Source of the DNA: Planctomycetota bacterium | GTDB taxonomy: Bacteria; Planctomycetota; UBA1135; UBA2386 | Reading direction: 5' to 3' | Length of the DNA stretch: 64,000 nt | Assembly (NCBI GenBank): GCA_016716265.1 | Contig: JADJWQ010000001.1 | Location: 1,550,001-1,614,000 of the forward strand | Shown here: one piece after another, positions 44,196 to 52,763 of the stretch | Position numbering within the stretch: position 1 is the first letter of the stretch | Layout of the letters: each line of letters opens with the position of its first letter | Notes under the pieces: model-generated | Databases searched by the model: none | Told to the model about the DNA's origin: nothing | What the model saw: only the letters and a program-made list of their open reading frames with translations | Made by a program: the position numbers and the translations under genes

Positions 44196-44850
44196 GAGCG
44201 GAGGCTACCCGGCGGTGCCGGAGCACACACGGGCGCCCGGGAGGCCCCACCCAGCGCTCCCCGTCGCGCGCCGGGCCGGCGTCGACCTGCCGCTCTCTCG
44301 CTCCGCTTCCCGTACGGCTTGCGCAGCAGGGCGTCGTGCCGCGCGCTGAGGATCTCGTACTCGCTCGTTGCGGAGCGATTCGAGCTCGACGCGGAGCCCT
44401 GCGATGACCGCCGCGGCGTCGCTGTCGACGTCTGTGTGCTGCTGCTCGTGAACCGCCACTCGCCGCAGACCAGGAAGCGAAGGCGGCGGGTGGCTCGGGC
44501 GGTTTCGGGGTCTTCGCGACTCGTGGTAGCCGCTTCGGTGGTCGGAAGTCGAGCCCACCGAGCAGCGCGTGCAGCTCGGTCGCACTGAGCTGCAGCGCAG
44601 GCGTGTCCGCATCAGGCCATGCGAACCGACCGCGCTCCAGCCGCTTCTGCAGCAGCCAGTACCCGCCGTCCTCCCGGTACAGGATCTTCAGATGACTGCG
44701 CGCCCGGTTGCAGAACACGAACAGATGGCCGCTCATCGGATCCTCCTCGAGGACGTGCGCCACCAATCCGGCGAGCGAGTCGATCTGCTCGAGCATGTCG
44801 GTGTTGCCACGCGCGAGGAAGATGCGGACGGAGGGAGGCAGGCTCACCAT
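44173..44850 (-). CDS. tnpB: IS66-family TnpB accessory protein (3' end altered)
   Basis: The first 100-120 codons are a well-preserved IS66 Orf2/TnpB: MVSLPPSVRIFLARGNTDM, SLAGLVAHVLEEDPMSGHLF, VFCNRARSHLKILYREDGG, KRLERGRFAWPDADTPAL. After about 44470 the frame no longer resembles TnpB and runs on through the tnpC remnant, probably because the natural stop was lost to a frameshift. TnpB is required for IS66 transposition but its biochemical role is unknown. The start ATG overlaps the stop of the preceding tnpA-like gene (ATGGTGA), the usual coupling within IS66 elements. Confidence 0.8.
   Translation of the reverse strand: MVSLPPSVRIFLARGNTDMLEQIDSLAGLVAHVLEEDPMSGHLFVFCNRARSHLKILYREDGGYWLLQKRLERGRFAWPDADTPALQLSATELHALLGGLDFRPPKRLPRVAKTPKPPEPPAAFASWSAASGGSRAAAHRRRQRRRGGHRRAPRRARIAPQRASTRSSARGTTPCCASRTGSGARERQVDAGPARDGERWVGPPGRPCVLRHRRVASAHEAPPGG
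44202..44207 (-). promoter_or_regulatory. Leaderless-type -10 box TAGCCT
   Basis: TAGCCT on the minus strand, 6 bases before the APC permease ATG. Confidence 0.4.
44285..44459 (-). pseudogene. IS66 transposase TnpC, N-terminal fragment
   Basis: Two frames give AAAVIAGLRVELESLRNE and then, after a one-base shift, EYEILSARHDALLRKPYGKR. This matches the coiled-coil start of IS66 TnpC proteins. The remainder of the gene, including the DDE domain, is absent, so the element cannot move by itself. Confidence 0.7.
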
Positions 44851-45060
44851 GACTTCACCGCCTCCGGCACGGCACGGACGTCATCGACAGTCGACGCCGG
44901 CGGGACGCGGACCGTGACGTCGCCGACCTGGATCTCGATGCACGATGCCGAGCCGACGCGGACGCCGGCCTTCCTCGCGTTGTCCCACCAGTCATTCGGC
45001 GACGCTCCCGAGTCTGCCCAGAAGGTCGCCGCTGGCACCGTGAATCGATCTGGTTCCTGA
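44844..45060 (-). pseudogene. IS66 TnpA-like fragment
   Basis: The C-terminal end (CIEIQVGDVTVRVPPAS, then a helix) resembles IS66 TnpA, and it overlaps the start of tnpB as in intact elements. The N-terminal helix-turn-helix is missing or scrambled (TFWADSGASPNDWWDNARKA remains). Confidence 0.55.
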
Positions 45061-45128
45061 TTCTCGGCGTCGCGACCGGCATCGCCGGGCGCGCCCGAGA
45101 GCGCAAAGGCCGCCCGCGCATCCGCCCC

Positions 45129-45350
45129 TCAGCGCGCGAACGAGACGAGCTGCCCGCGCGTGACGGAGAGCCCCGCGACGGCGACGACGCCGATCTGCGC
45201 GACCCAGAAGTAGCGCCCGAGACCGCCAGGCTCGGGACGCTCGTCCGGACGTCGAGCGCCGGGCTCGTGACGTCGATCCACAGCGTGCCGAATGGCGTCG
45301 GAAGCGGCGGGGTGTTCCAGTTCGGGATCGCCGCCGTCGATGTCCGGGCC
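45129..45350 (-). pseudogene. C-terminal fragment of an exported protein
   Basis: One frame reads PPLPTPFGTLWIDVTSPALD and then, one base shifted, RYFWVAQIGVVAVAGLSVTR ending QLVSFAR and a stop. This matches the last third of the C-terminal module found on intact exported proteins here. The 5' part of the gene is missing or unrecognisable upstream to about 45.8 kb. Confidence 0.55.
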
Positions 45351-45831
45351 AGTGCCAGCGTCGCAAGCGGAGCCGTCCCACCTGCCCCACCCCGCGCGGA
45401 CGCCGGGCACCGGTTCGTGCACCACGACGACGCCCTGGATCGGCTGGAGCCGGTGCCCCTCCGACCGCACCGTCATCACTCCGCACACGAATCCCCGGAC
45501 CCTCCGGCGGCGGGTGGCCCTGCCGATCGACCCGATCCCGCTCGCAGCCTGCGGCTGCCGCACCTGCACCGACTGGTTCGTGTAGACGCCAGTCACCGCC
45601 GAGGCCGCCGGCCAGCGGCGCACCGACCTGCGCGTTCCGCCATCGCCCGACATGTCGGGCGTCGCGCTCCGCACCCAGCCTTTCGTCGCCGACCCGGCGG
45701 CCAACCGGGCGGGGCTCGGCGCCGGCGGCGGCGGCCGCACCGTCGTCGAGGGCTGGCCGACAGCGATTTCGCGCGCGGCTGTCCGGTGCCGACCCGGCCC
45801 GGTCATTCACAGGTCGGAGAAACCACCGCGC

Positions 45832-46920
45832 ATGAACTCGATGACCGCGAACTCCCCCGTCCTTCTCCTCCTCCGCTCGGCGTCGGTTGCCGCCATCCTG
45901 GCCGCGGCCGGCCACGCGCAGATCGCCACGCTCACGCTGCCGGCCAGCATCGGTGACGACCCACGCAGCGTGGTGCGCGTCAACGGCGGCACCCATCTCG
46001 CCATCTCCAACCAGGTCGACGGCTGGCTGCACATGGTCAACGTCACCAACCCGCTCAGCCCGAGCCTCACCACGAGCTACAACCCGCCGTTCGGCGACCA
46101 GTGGTTCGAGGCGGAGTACACCCCGCAGTTCGGGGGTCGGCTGTTCACCGGCCACCGCGGCGGCGGCATCAACATCATCGACGTGAGCAACCCGCTGTCA
46201 CCGAGCGCGGTGGCCAGCATCCCGTCGATCTATCACTTCCGTGGCATGCGCTACCGGACCGTGGGCAGCGGTGGTGCGCTGTTCTACAACGAGACCAACA
46301 ACGGGCTGGGCGTGTACCAGGTCAACAACACCGGCACCAACATGTCGCTGGTGTGGAACGACTACGCGCCCAACCAGGACGGCAACGGCATGGAGATCGT
46401 CGGCGACCTGCTGTACCAGATGGGTACGCCGGCCAACACCACGAGCACGCGCCTGCACCGCGGGTTCGACATCGGCAACCCGTTCCTGCCGGTGATGACG
46501 ATGAACAACACGCTCACCAACCAGGCACCGACCGGCGGCCACTGCCTGCTGCGCAAGCAGCCCGGTTCGCCCTACGTGCTGGCGGCGCGCTGGAACGACG
46601 GTCTGCAGCTGCACGACTGTACGTTCCCCAACAACCCGGTGGTCTATCCCATCCTGCCGGCCAGTCCGGCGGTCGTCTGCTGGGGCGCGGCGTGGATCAG
46701 CCCGGTGTTCGCGGTCGCCTACGGCAGCTTCACCATCGGCAACATCAACTACTACTGGTGGCTGATCCTGCAGGTCACGGCCGGCCCGTCCATCCTCCCT
46801 CTCAACCTGGTCATGGTGCCGCTCGACACGCACGACATCACCGCCGACCCGAACACCAACCGGATCTACGTCGTCGGTCGGATGAACGGCAACGGCCAGG
46901 GCGTGCTCTGGGTGTTTTGA
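45832..46920 (+). CDS. Exported LVIVD-type propeller protein
   Basis: This is a 362-residue protein with a signal peptide (LLLLRSASVAAILAAAGHAQ). The body has repeats in which VNVTNPLSPSL or IDVSNPLSPSAVASI strings recur: GWLHMVNVTNPLSPSLTTSY, GGGINIIDVSNPLSPSAV, RGFDIGNPFLPVM. These are the hallmark of the LVIVD family of surface propellers. Unlike its exported neighbours it lacks the common C-terminal module and ends in QGVLWVF. It also has an unusually high asparagine content (PNQDGNG, NNTLTNQ), which sets it apart from the rest of the window. The function is unknown; a surface role is inferred. Confidence 0.8.
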   Translation: MNSMTANSPVLLLLRSASVAAILAAAGHAQIATLTLPASIGDDPRSVVRVNGGTHLAISNQVDGWLHMVNVTNPLSPSLTTSYNPPFGDQWFEAEYTPQFGGRLFTGHRGGGINIIDVSNPLSPSAVASIPSIYHFRGMRYRTVGSGGALFYNETNNGLGVYQVNNTGTNMSLVWNDYAPNQDGNGMEIVGDLLYQMGTPANTTSTRLHRGFDIGNPFLPVMTMNNTLTNQAPTGGHCLLRKQPGSPYVLAARWNDGLQLHDCTFPNNPVVYPILPASPAVVCWGAAWISPVFAVAYGSFTIGNINYYWWLILQVTAGPSILPLNLVMVPLDTHDITADPNTNRIYVVGRMNGNGQGVLWVF

Positions 46921-47133
46921 GCCGCGGCGCCGGGATCGATCGAGATGGTGAGGCGCACCCATCAGCCCGGCAGGTTGGGTGGAGGGCGGCTGCTGGCCCG
47001 ACCCGCCGGCCGACGGACGGGGAGGTCTCCTGCGTCACGACGCGCATCGCTCGCAGGGTGCTCCCGCTGCTCCATCACCGCGGCCTGCTCCGCGACGACG
47101 GCCGCGGTCCGTAACTCGAAGACGAACGGTGCG
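46921..47133. other. Gap without a recognisable gene
   Basis: Leader-like sequence following the LVIVD gene and running into transposase debris. I see no coding signal on either strand. Confidence 0.5.
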
Positions 47134-47581
47134 GCATGACGGGCCGGTTCATGACGCCGGAGGTCGAGGAGCTGGTGGCATTCGGTTGCAGCGCGCTGAC
47201 GTAAGGAGAAGTCGGGCAGCTGATGACCAAGGCGTTGCGGGTCGCGCCATCGTCGAACGCCATCGAGCCAGCAATCCGCGACGTCGACGCGTCGAGAGAC
47301 ACGGGAACGAAGTCGAGCAGAGCGTCGTACGTCGAGCCATCGGGCACCTCACGACGAGCCGCCGTCGCCTGGGATACGGCACGTTCATCGCAATGGGGAT
47401 CCCGATCGATGACGGTGATGTCGCATCTGTGGCGAAGCACACCGTCGCCCACCGACTGAACCGCAGCGACATGCGGCCATCCATCGCGAGCGGACAGCGC
47501 GTCCTCGGGCTGCGCACACTCGCCGAGGACGGTCACTGGGATCCGGCCTGGCAGCGCTGCGTCGATCCACGTGCGGCGTGA
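47134..47581 (+). mobile_element. ISKra4-like transposase remnant with internal deletion
   Basis: It starts with MTGRFMTPEVEELVAFGCSA and an in-frame TAA at about 47202, then EVGQLMTKAL, the N-terminal part of the family. Shortly after, in another frame, it jumps to the C-terminal part (GYGTFIAMGIPIDDGDVASV, RVLGLRTLAEDGHWDPAWQR, stop). The catalytic middle is missing. The end (from about 47370) is closely similar to copies at 42.5 and 51.0 kb. Confidence 0.65.
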
Positions 47582-47599
47582 CCCTGCCCGAAGTCGAAC

Positions 47600-47902
47600 C
47601 TACCCCCCGCGCCACACCCGTGACCTACCACGGCGCGGTCGCACCGACTGCCCCGCACCACGATCGCCAGGGTCCCGACCTGACTGCACCCGCCCCTGGA
47701 ACTCCCGCCGCTCGCCTCACCGCGGACGCCGCCCCATGGGGCGGGACTGTGGGGCCACTGAACGGTTCGGCGCTCAGCGCCGCCCTCGGAATCCAGGTCG
47801 GGCGGCTCCCGAGTCCTGCCGCTCACCGCCGGGAGCGATCCGACCTCGCCATGATCTCCGCGACCTGACTCCCGGCCAGTGCCTCCGACCGGGCACTCGC
47901 TC
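47600..47902 (+). mobile_element. IS91-like transposase, C-terminal remnant with deletion (copy A)
   Basis: It begins TYHGAVAPTAPHHD and continues to APWGGTVGPLN, with non-coding sequence to gccagtgcctccgaccgggcactcgct. The same string ends copy B at 51.8 kb. Compared with copy B it lacks about 290 bases, including the CPRC-type zinc motif. Confidence 0.65.
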
Positions 47903-47910
47903 CGCCACAC

Positions 47911-47969
47911 GGCACCCACGCTCCCCGGGCGTATCGCCCACTCCCCCTCTCCTTGCCTACGGGCCGGCG
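47911..47969 (+). repeat. Copy 1 of a ~58-bp hairpin-bearing repeat
   Basis: TCCCCGGGCGTATCGCCCACTCCCCC resembles 57119-57177 (TCCCCGGGCGGAGCGCCCAATCCCCC). Both contain GGGCG-NNN-CGCCC with a different loop. Confidence 0.6.
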
Positions 47970-47979
47970 AAGCAACCGC

Positions 47980-48216
47980 CGATCGCGACGTCCGGATCGG
48001 CGGCGGGGCCAACGTCATCGGGCGGTGTCTGCACGATGGGCCGATCGACGACTACACGTCGCACGTGGCGCCGCGGCTGCCGGGCCTGGCCGTACGCCTG
48101 TTCGAGGACGGGGCTGGGCGGAGACCAAGTTCGAATCTACCGGTGCGAGTCACTGGCGCCAGGTCACGCACCTTCGCTTCAGCGTCGTGCGCGAGTCGGT
48201 CCGGACGCCAGGTTGA
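47980..48216 (+). pseudogene. RibD/dihydrofolate-reductase-like fragment
   Basis: RDVRIGGGANVIGRCLHDGP and SHVAPRLPGLAVRLFEDG in one frame continue, after a frameshift near 48120, with AETKFESTG and VTHLRFSVVR in another. This is the C-terminal half of the RibD_C/DHFR-like reductase family (DVxIGGGANVIxQxL...THLRxxVVR). The N-terminal half is missing, replaced by insertion-sequence debris. Confidence 0.7.
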
Positions 48217-48472
48217 GCGCTCGCCAGTCGCGGTGGCGTCGGCAGTCAGCCGACGCGCATACGGTGCACCGTTTCGTTGCGCACGTCGTCCATACGGCTG
48301 CGGTTCCGAGCCCGATTGTGATTCTGCCGCGCGACAGTAGACTCCCCCGGCCTCCCGAGAACTTCCGGGACTGGCACCGACTGGGGCGCGGACGGGTCCG
48401 CGGAAAAGCGTCGACCAACAACGACGCTCCGCCAATGAAGACCTCTCGCCCCCACGTTTCGAAGGCACTCCC

Positions 48473-49456
48473 TTGAACATCCGTCTCTTCGCACTTCCCC
48501 TCCTCGCAGCGTCCCTCGCTGCCCAGCAGTTCACGTCGGCGACCATCGAGGTCGCCAGCCCCAACGCTCAAGGCTGCCAGAGCAACCCGGGCCTCCTCAC
48601 CGGCGATGTCGCGGCGAGTGCGACCGTCGAGTTCACCTACGACCGTGCGCTCGCCCGACTGACCATGATCGTCACGAACACCTCGCCGATCGTGGCCGGT
48701 GAAGAGAACCCGCAGATCACGGACTTGATGTTCAACGCGCCGCGCACCGTGACGGGCATGGCGCTCGAGTCGCAGTCGGCCGCAGGACCCACGCAGCCAG
48801 CGATGAACTTCTCGTTCGACAGTGGAGCGCGCGCCGGCTGCTTCGGCAGCTTCCGCTCGCACCTCGCGACGACCAATGGCATCCGTGGCGCGATCGCCAA
48901 CGCGTCCGCGCCGCTGCTGGGCGGGCCAGAGCCCGTGCCGGGTCCGGTGACGTTCGTGTTCTCCGTCACCGGCGACGGTGTCGGCGCGCTCGTCGCGGAG
49001 TCGTTCGCACACGCGTTCGGCACCGGTTCCAACCTGGCGCCGGCCAGCGTCGGGATGAAGTTCCAAGCTGCGGGCCTCAATGGTGAGCAGAGCGGCTTCC
49101 TCGCCAATGGCGGCGACTGCCTGATCTCGTTCTATACCGTCGGCGAACCGCGCATCGGCAGCACGATCGAGTTCTGCCAGGCCGGTCCGCGTGGCTGCCA
49201 CGACTGTCTGTGGTTCTCGCTGACGCCCGGACCGGTCACCGTCGCCGGCATCGAGCTCCCGATCGGCCTGCCGCTGCTGTTCGGCTTCGACTTCGGTCAG
49301 TTCGGGGCGAACCAGGAGTTCTGCCAGTCGATCTCGATCCCGAACGACCCGATGCTGATCGGGCTCACGCTGTACTTCGCGGTGGGGACGTTCCCGGTCA
49401 GCAATCCGGCCCAGGTGTCGCTGAGCTCCGCCTACGAGCTCACCGTCACCGGCTGA
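48473..49456 (+). CDS. Exported protein of unknown function, 327 aa
   Basis: A signal peptide (MNIRLFALPLLAASLAAQ) starts at TTG 48473; no ATG or GTG gives a better start. The central region (FTYDRALARLTMIVTNTSP, PQITDLMFNAPRTVTGMALE, GDCLISFYTVGEPRIGSTIE) is a beta-rich domain without a name I can give, perhaps a choice-of-anchor type. The final 90 residues (RGCHDCLWFSLTPGPVTVAG...SISIPNDPMLIGLTLYFAV...SSAYELTVTG) follow the logic of the module on other exported proteins. It lies intact between stretches of transposon debris. Confidence 0.75.
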   Translation: MNIRLFALPLLAASLAAQQFTSATIEVASPNAQGCQSNPGLLTGDVAASATVEFTYDRALARLTMIVTNTSPIVAGEENPQITDLMFNAPRTVTGMALESQSAAGPTQPAMNFSFDSGARAGCFGSFRSHLATTNGIRGAIANASAPLLGGPEPVPGPVTFVFSVTGDGVGALVAESFAHAFGTGSNLAPASVGMKFQAAGLNGEQSGFLANGGDCLISFYTVGEPRIGSTIEFCQAGPRGCHDCLWFSLTPGPVTVAGIELPIGLPLLFGFDFGQFGANQEFCQSISIPNDPMLIGLTLYFAVGTFPVSNPAQVSLSSAYELTVTG

Positions 49457-49603
49457 GTGCGCTGTTGCAGCGACCGCGGTCGCCTCGCCCGGCGTGGCGC
49501 CGCGGAATCGCGCACAGTCCGCGGCGCTCGGTCCGCTCGACGGTCGATCCGTCGACGCGCAGCAGCTCCCGCGGGAGCTGCGCCCGACGGGCCACGGACG
49601 CCG
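49457..49603. other. Gap without a recognisable gene
   Basis: Short GC-rich stretch between an exported protein gene and a methyltransferase remnant. It contains GCAGCTCCCGCGGGAGCTGC (49560-49579), a perfect 10-bp self-complementary sequence that may act as a bidirectional terminator. Confidence 0.5.
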
Positions 49604-49990
49604 TCAGCGGATCCGCAGCCAGATCGCCGCTCCTCGGGAATTGGCGTCGCGGAGACGCGACCAGATCGGGTGCAGGTGCCCCATCAGCTCGCGGCTGGAG
49701 CCCATGTATGCGTTCGAAGGAGCGAAGTCGAACGTGGATCCCTCGGCGAGCAGGTAGGCAGGGAGCACGTATTGCTCCGATCAGAAGCGGTCGGTCCGGC
49801 TCGGCGGACAGTCATCGGGCGGCAGCTTGTCGTGGCTTTCGACGAGCACGCCCGACTTCAGCCGCGGCAGGACGTCGAGGAGCGCGGCCGTGGTGTCGGA
49901 GCTGGTGAAGACGCGGTGCGTGTTGTCGACGAACAGTCGCCCGCTGCCAGCTCGTCGACGACCGTGACGTTGCCGATCCAACGGTTGGCC
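49604..49990 (-). pseudogene. SAM-dependent methyltransferase fragment
   Basis: LFVDNTHRVFTSSDTTAALL, DVLPRLKSGVLVESHDKLPP and, after a frame break, SEQYVLPAYLLAEGSTFDFA and MGHLHPIWSRL. This is the C-terminal half of a class I methyltransferase of the Methyltransf_24 kind (xxHRVFMNSD...FLEILPRLKPGVIVHxHDIF). The SAM-binding N-terminal part is missing, where the IS91-like fragment begins. Confidence 0.65.
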
Positions 49991-50066
49991 GCGCTCGTGC
50001 CTCGCCCTCGGCGCAGCCCGGTGGCCTGCCACGGCGAGCTCGCACCGAGCGCTGCGCTGTTCCGAA
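49969..50066 (+). mobile_element. IS91-like transposase, short fragment
   Basis: IQRLAALVPRPRRSPVACHG and ELAPSAALF match the IS91-like copy at 60 kb (IERLAALVPRPRRNLVTYHG, AFAPCAS). Confidence 0.65.
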
Positions 50067-50084
50067 TCTCGTGGGTCACCATCG

Positions 50085-50520
50085 GGAGCGTCGCGGGCCG
50101 GGTGGTCGTCGAGCGGCTCGACTCCGGGCGCCTGCGCGGCCTGCGGCTTATCGGCGTCGAGGAGACCAGCTCCCGCAAGCGGCACTGCTGCCTGACCGCG
50201 GTCACCCAGCACGACACCGGACGCGATACGGGCATGTCGTCCGAGTCGCGGAGGGTGAGAGCAGCGAGGTGCTGAAGTGCCCCTTCACGGAGTTCGGACC
50301 GAAGGCCCGCGAGGCGATCCAGCTCGACAAGATGAACGAGTGCGCGACCTACGAGAAGGCCGTCGAGGAGGCGCTGCCGAACGCCGAGATCGCGTACGGC
50401 CCCACATCGCGCGCCCTTCCAACGCAGCGCTCGACGAGGTCCGACGCGTGCTCGTCCGCGCGGCCGAGGACATCGATGCAGCAGCCGCGAAGGACGTCGA
50501 TGACGCGCGCTGGCCCAATT
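50085..50520 (+). mobile_element. ISL3-family transposase remnant
   Basis: GSVAGRVVVERLDSGRLRGL, RLIGVEETSSRK, LTAVTQHDTGR, then in a second frame VRVAEGESSEVLK, FGPKAREAIQLDKM and YEKAVEEALPNAEIAYG, then in a third ALDEVRRVLVRAAED. This is the DDE core of ISL3 transposases (RGLRxIGVDExSYRKGHxYLTVVVDHDTGRVVW). Two frameshifts and both missing ends make it inactive. Confidence 0.75.
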
Positions 50521-50739
50521 TCCATGGCTCCGACCAACTGCCGCGGGCGCGTCTCGACGCCGGCGCCCTGCTCAGGCCGAGCGAGCCGCCGGGCCGCGCG
50601 ATCGTCGGGAGGGGATCTCTGCTCGATATTCTCGGGCCAGGTGACCAACGGGCAGCAGCTCCCGTCTTTGCAGAGTTGGCTCGACCAAGTCGCACGCTGC
50701 CGCCTTCGGCCAATCGTGCGTGCGAGCCGTACGATCCGA

Positions 50740-51180
50740 TCCTACGTCCGTGGCGCTCTTTGGAGCGGCGCAGGCGATCGTCGGACAAGGCACACCGGAA
50801 GCCGCTTGGTGGTTCGAGCAGCACCGCGAACGGCTGCTCCTCGACGACGACGGGGTGGGCGACCTGCTGCGCGTACCGCAGAGGTATATCCGACTGTTCC
50901 CGGAGGAGTTTGGCGCACCGAGCGTCGTACGTCGCGCCACCGGGCACTTCGCGAAGGACCGCTGTCGCCCGAGATGCGCCACGTTCATCGCGGTGGGGCC
51001 CCCGATCGGAAGCAGGCACGTCGAGTCTGTGGCCAAGAACATCGTCGCCCACCGACTGAAACGCAGCGGAATGCAGCGGTCCACCGCGGGCCGACAGCGC
51101 GTCCTCGGGCTGCGCACACTCGCCGAGGACGGTCGCCGGGACCCGGCGTGGCAGCGCTGCGTCGATCAACGTGCGGCGTG
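50740..51180 (+). mobile_element. ISKra4-like transposase, C-terminal remnant
   Basis: VGDLLRVPQRYIRLFPEEFG, ATFIAVGPPIGSRHVESVAK, NIVAHRLKRSGMQRSTAGRQ, RVLGLRTLAEDGR, then stop. It is the copy most similar to the one at 47.4 kb. It joins the IS91-like sequence downstream at the same point as that copy does. Confidence 0.65.
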
Positions 51181-51199
51181 ACCTGCCCGAAGTCGAACC

Positions 51200-51801
51200 T
51201 ACCCGCGGCGCAACCCGGTGACCTACCAAGGCGCATTCGCACCGAGCGCCTCGCACCGCGATCAGGTCGTACGTCCCCGCCCCACGCGCACGACTCGCCG
51301 CCCGCGTTACGCTCGCTGCAAGAACGCCGGCCCACTCGTGGGAAGGCACCGCACGAGAGGCCTGATTCGCGGCGGCGCAACACCTGGTGTGAGTTGCTCG
51401 CCCGCGACATCCGGCCTGGACATCCTCGTTTGCCCTGTCCGTTCGTCCCGCCGACAGCTACTGACCTCGCCGCAGGCAGCATTGCGGCAGCCTCCTGCGA
51501 AGGTCGATCGGCTGTGCGTGCAGCGACCCGCCTCGCGGGTCCGTCATCGATCCCCGCACGATCGTCAGGCTCCTGACCTGGCTGCACCTGCCCGCAGAAC
51601 TCCCGAAGCTCGCCCTACCGCTGGCAATGCTTCATGGGCCGGGACTGTGGGCCCACTGAACCCCTCGATGCTCAGCGCCGCCTTCGGAATCCAGGTCGCG
51701 CAACGCACCGGATCTGCCGGTCTCGGCGGGCAGCGACCCTATGTCGGCATGATCTCCGCGATCCGACTCCCGGCCATTGCCTCCGACCGGGCACTCGCTT
51801 C
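51200..51801 (+). mobile_element. IS91-like transposase, C-terminal remnant (copy B)
   Basis: PVTYQGAFAPSASHRDQVV, GLDILVCPVRSSRRQLL and IVRLLTWLHLPAELPKL occur in shifting frames, ending in LHGPGLWAH and a stop, then the same non-coding tail as copy A. The zinc-finger cysteines are partly lost (CPVR for CPRC). Confidence 0.65.
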
Positions 51802-52105
51802 TCAGGAGGCCGCAGCAATGCTGCCGCGGCCGGGCGAGCGGTTCAAACGCCACCGGGTTCGCACCGTCCTTCCCGCGTCGCCTGAACCCCTGGACCACCT
51901 TGTCGTCACGGGCTCCGCCCTGGAGCGCCCGGGTCGCGTGCCTTCGCGCGTGGTCCGACCCGTGGCGACGAACCGTCGGCACCGCGCACGGCGGGGTGCC
52001 GCGACCCGGCACGGGCGCGGCATCGGACGGGCGAAGGGCGGTGCCCCGTCCCGAGCGGTCGCAGCGGGGCGGACGCTGGCCTGGCGACCGACCTCGTCAG
52101 CGGGG
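51802..52105. other. Gap without a recognisable gene
   Basis: GC-rich sequence following the end of IS91-like homology. I find no convincing coding frame or repeat. Confidence 0.4.
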
Positions 52106-52366
52106 TCAGCGCGTGCGGAGCGCGCACGCGATCCGCTCGTCGCCCTGCTCCCGCTTGATCTCGTGCTCCAGCTTCGATGCCTGCGACCGGCTCGCGAGCG
52201 GCCCACACACGGCGCCGATGCGCCACGGCCTGCCACGCCGGGTCGCGCGCGCGCCGCCGCGGTGCTCTCCATTGTGCTGGGCCAGGCGGCGCTCGACGTC
52301 CGTGGTGATGCCGACGTAGGTCCGACCGAGACGGTCGGAGACGAGCACGTAGACATACCAGTGCAC
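52106..52366 (-). CDS. GIY-YIG nuclease-superfamily protein
   Basis: This is an 86-residue protein. WYVYVLVSDRLGRTYVGITT carries the GIY-YIG motif in its YVY...YVG form. R25 (DVERRLAQHN) and E69 in the helix KLEHEIKREQ are at the positions of the catalytic arginine and glutamate. The family (UPF0213/YhbQ-like, COG2827) consists of small single-domain nucleases, some acting on DNA. The GTG at 52366 starts directly before the first strand and lies 6 bases after a TACACT box, so the transcript may be leaderless. The gene is intact although its neighbourhood is full of transposon remains. Confidence 0.85.
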   Translation of the reverse strand: MHWYVYVLVSDRLGRTYVGITTDVERRLAQHNGEHRGGARATRRGRPWRIGAVCGPLASRSQASKLEHEIKREQGDERIACALRTR

Positions 52367-52763
52367 GGTGCGAGTGTAGGCAGCGCGCCCGGATGCACGC
52401 GCAGCCGAGCCAGCTTCCAGCGGCGCCCGATGTGTTGCGTTCCGCCGACCGACCCTGGGTCTCGACCGGACCGGTCCGGCTGCACGCCGAAGGCGCCGGG
52501 AATCGCAACAGATCGGTCCGAGCCTTCCGAGCTGCCGGCCGGGTCTCGCTGCGGCGGGGCCCGGGGCTACGGGTGCGAGCCCTGCACGAGATTCCTCCGA
52601 GCCCGGGTCCTGCGGGCTCCACGAGAGCTCACGGTCGGGCAATGGCGGAGCGGCCAACAACCCGCTCCGCGGCTCGCTGTTCTACACCGACGGCACGACG
52701 ATCTACGAAGTCGAGGCGGTCCGCGGGGCGTGGACCGAGCTCTATCGCCACACTCCGGCGACC
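52367..52763 (+). other. Coding-like but start-less stretch
   Basis: From about 52590 the frame of the next gene reads like protein (NNPLRGSLFYTDGTTIYEVE, GAWTELYRHTPATVL), but no ATG, GTG, TTG or signal peptide precedes it. It is probably the remains of that gene's 5' end. Confidence 0.5.
52373..52378 (-). promoter_or_regulatory. Leaderless-type -10 box TACACT
   Basis: TACACT on the minus strand, 6 bases before the GTG of the GIY-YIG gene. Confidence 0.4.

Noticed and set aside
45292..45585. Short cysteine-containing plus-strand frame (97 codons)
   Set aside because: It is antisense to the exported-protein remnant and shows no family features.
42066..51801. CRISPR array or defence island as an explanation of the repeats
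   Set aside because: The repeats are long, dispersed and coincide with transposase coding sequence. There are no regular spacers and no cas or defence genes.
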